A DNA stretch of 63,883 nucleotides, from positions 1-63,883 of the forward strand of contig JAOZSR010000008.1 in NCBI GenBank assembly GCA_029939575.1, given 5' to 3'. Source of the stretch: Fidelibacterota bacterium (GTDB lineage: Bacteria; Fidelibacterota; UBA2242; JAOZSR01). The notes under the pieces were generated by a model. It was not told the origin of the DNA. It saw only the letters and a program-made list of their open reading frames with translations, and searched no databases. Every line of letters starts with the position of its first letter. Position 1 is the first letter of the stretch. Positions 62,365-63,883 of the stretch are shown here, in pieces. Both the position numbers and the translations under genes were made by a program.

Positions 62365-63678
62365 TTAGTCTGGAAATTTAATACAAAACTCAGTGAATCC
62401 ATTCTTTGATTCAAGTGAAAATATTAAATCATGATTCATTAAAATATCCCTCGTAAGGGTAAGTCCGATTCCCTGGCCTTTATTTTTTGTGCTGAAAAAC
62501 GGGGTAAAAATTTTAGTTTTGTTTTCCTGATTAATTCCGCAACCATTATCTCTTATAATTAATTTTCGAATAGGGGCATTTTGAGTAATAATTTCAATTG
62601 TACCATTATTTTTTACAGCCTCGATAGCATTTTTGAGAATATTGAGAATTACCATTTCCATTTGTTGAACATCAACTAATATATCAAATGATTTATCAGT
62701 AAAATTCATTGTCCATGTAATATTTTTATTTGAATTGGAAGCCATGAGTGTTTGAATAGATTTGAGAATTTCATGTAAGTTCTGTTTTTTTAACTTTGGC
62801 TTTGGTAATCTTGCTAAATCGGCGAAATTGGCCATAAATTTATTCAATCTTTCATTTCGTTTTACTGCTACTTTCAATGCATTTTCATAATCCTCTTTTT
62901 CTTCATTTTCTAAACCGGATGTAAATTCAAGTACAGAATTTAGGATGGAATTAATTGCTCCTACGGAATTATTTATTTCGTGGGACATCATTCTTATAAT
63001 TCTTTCGTAGGCGTTTTTTTCGCTTTTAAATATTTCCTTAGTTAATTCTTCGATAATGATAAAATGATGAGGAAATCCACGGTTAAAGAAATGTGATTTT
63101 TGACATTTGTAAGCTTTTAAACCATCTAGTTTTATGGTGGTGGATTCACCGGGTTCAAGTTTATTTATTTGATTTAAAAATATATTTTCAATTTTTGATA
63201 TTGCCGTATTTCCAACTTGTTGTTTAGTAATGCCAATAATTTGTTGAGCACGCGGGTTCAAAGATTTAATTTTATTGTCCAGATTAAGAATTATTATTCC
63301 AGAAGGAGAAGCATTTATTAATTGTTCCAGGAAATAATTTTGTTTTTCCATACTTACTTGCCGGAGTCTTAATGTTTCTATCATCTGATTGTAAACATCA
63401 ATAAGATTATCCATTTCCAACTGACCAACATTGACAAATTTTGTATTGAAATCTTTGATTTTGATTGCTTCGATTCCATCTGAAATTAAATTTAATGGGC
63501 GGATGAGTGAGTTGTAAAGATGTATCGAAAGAATAACTGATACTAAAATGAACAATTCAACTCCTGTAAAATACCATTTATTGGTTTCGAGTAATGGAAT
63601 TGAAACTAATAGTAATATTACATGTATTAGTGTAATAAATAGTATGTATTTGGTACGAATATTAAAAAGTTTTTTCAT
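62365..63678 (-). CDS. PAS domain sensor histidine kinase
   Basis: A 437-residue sensor kinase. Two transmembrane helices (about 10-30 and 38-57) enclose a very short loop; a HAMP-like segment (about 58-110) and a PAS domain (about 113-215; LINASPSGIIILNLDNKIKSLNPRAQQIIGI) follow. The HisKA phospho-acceptor His233 is in MSHEINNSVGAINS and the ATPase domain has N, G1 and G2 boxes (ILNILKNAIEAV, DNGCGI, GQGIGLTLTRDI). It resembles the NtrY-type group. No response regulator gene lies in the window; it may be beyond the right edge. The upstream (right) side runs into tandem repeats at 63705-63883, close to where its promoter should be. Confidence 0.93.
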   Translation of the reverse strand: MKKLFNIRTKYILFITLIHVILLLVSIPLLETNKWYFTGVELFILVSVILSIHLYNSLIRPLNLISDGIEAIKIKDFNTKFVNVGQLEMDNLIDVYNQMIETLRLRQVSMEKQNYFLEQLINASPSGIIILNLDNKIKSLNPRAQQIIGITKQQVGNTAISKIENIFLNQINKLEPGESTTIKLDGLKAYKCQKSHFFNRGFPHHFIIIEELTKEIFKSEKNAYERIIRMMSHEINNSVGAINSILNSVLEFTSGLENEEKEDYENALKVAVKRNERLNKFMANFADLARLPKPKLKKQNLHEILKSIQTLMASNSNKNITWTMNFTDKSFDILVDVQQMEMVILNILKNAIEAVKNNGTIEIITQNAPIRKLIIRDNGCGINQENKTKIFTPFFSTKNKGQGIGLTLTRDILMNHDLIFSLESKNGFTEFCIKFPD

Positions 63679-63704
63679 TGTTTAACACTTTATATATAAG
63701 TTTA

Positions 63705-63883
63705 TCTGATTTCCTGTTTTTTTCTTGTATCATAGTCAGCCTTGCCTGATTTCCTGTTCCCTGTATCACAGTCAGCCCTGCCTGTTTCTTGTTCCTTGTA
63801 TCATAATCAGCCCTGCCTGATTTCCTGTTCCCTGTATCACAGTCAGCCCTGCCTGTTTTCTGTTCCCTGTATCATAGGCAGCC
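63705..63883. repeat. C/T-rich tandem repeat, unit about 36 bp, running off the window
   Basis: Five copies are seen: 63705-63744 (diverged, with a T-run insertion), 63745-63780, 63781-63815, 63816-63851 and 63852-63883 (cut by the edge). Copies two and four are identical over 36 bp (CCTGATTTCC... through ...CAGCCCTG); copies three and five lack part of the ATT block, so the array repeats in pairs with a period of about 71 bp. The unit is much richer in C and G than the rest of the window. No unique spacers separate the copies. Confidence 0.9.

Noticed and set aside
63705-63883. CRISPR array
   Set aside because: The copies are contiguous without unique spacers and alternate in length; there are no cas genes in the window.
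1-63883. tRNA, rRNA or tmRNA genes
   Set aside because: No T-loop-like GGTTCGAATCC pattern or rRNA segment was seen in the intergenic regions by eye; a tRNAscan run would be decisive.

Overview
The window is AT-rich, about two thirds A+T by eye, and gene-dense. It looks like the chromosome of an anaerobic or facultative Gram-negative bacterium of the FCB (Fibrobacteres-Chlorobi-Bacteroidetes) superphylum. The pointers are TonB-dependent receptors with carboxypeptidase-regulatory domains, PorV/PorQ-type barrels, a type IX-like C-terminal sorting domain, GldL/GldM-like motor proteins, GldA/F/G-like ABC genes and many outer-membrane barrels. Strong Shine-Dalgarno sites (AGGAGG) and TTGACA-type -35 boxes argue against a classical Bacteroidota genome and fit a neighbouring lineage such as Cloacimonadota or Marinimicrobia. 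That placement is inference; there is no rRNA or tRNA gene here to settle it.

Layout. 1-1455: a DUF1016/PDDEXK gene between two imperfect palindromes that resemble integron attC sites, with the tail of another gene to its left. 1519-4713: a glycosyltransferase, an RqcH/NFACT protein and an LEA14-like lipoprotein. 4912-11990: a tightly coupled seven-gene cluster (acyl carrier protein, alpha-oxoamine synthase, diacylglycerol-kinase-fold lipid kinase, ThiL-like kinase, ketoacyl synthase, epimerase-like SDR, radical SAM/SPASM). It most resembles a sphingolipid-type pathway but in an unfamiliar combination, and is my main candidate for an undescribed system. 12371-16160: a GldA/GldF/GldG-like ABC operon ending in a DUF4340 protein and a terminator. 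16328-17744: two tandem paralogous secreted proteins, each with its own promoter, and a small membrane protein.

18108-27694 (minus strand): RlmN, a TolC-like protein, a four-gene GldL/GldM-like operon with two paralogous barrel-tailed proteins, a hotdog thioesterase and an LPP20-like protein. 27920-29981: a porin and a selenoprotein-B-like protein that lacks Sec. 30438-37490: one operon for methylmalonyl-CoA metabolism (heterodimeric mutase, MeaB, epimerase, and the four subunits of a sodium-pumping methylmalonyl-CoA decarboxylase), which points to propionate metabolism coupled to a Na+ gradient. 37621-47937: an M20 peptidase, a regulator with a degenerate sigma-54 AAA+ domain, a NifX-like protein, an amidohydrolase, a small barrel protein, a CotH kinase, an esterase, YitT, PspC and nitroreductase proteins.

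48392-61453 is an envelope and secretion region: a CsgG-barrel fusion, a TonB receptor followed by a 1298-residue sorted protein and a PorV-like barrel, then a second TonB receptor and a lipoprotein. 61503-63678 (minus strand) holds a Nif3 protein and a PAS histidine kinase. The right edge runs into a C/T-rich tandem repeat with a unit of about 36 bp. All identifications come from reading motifs; no database search was run.
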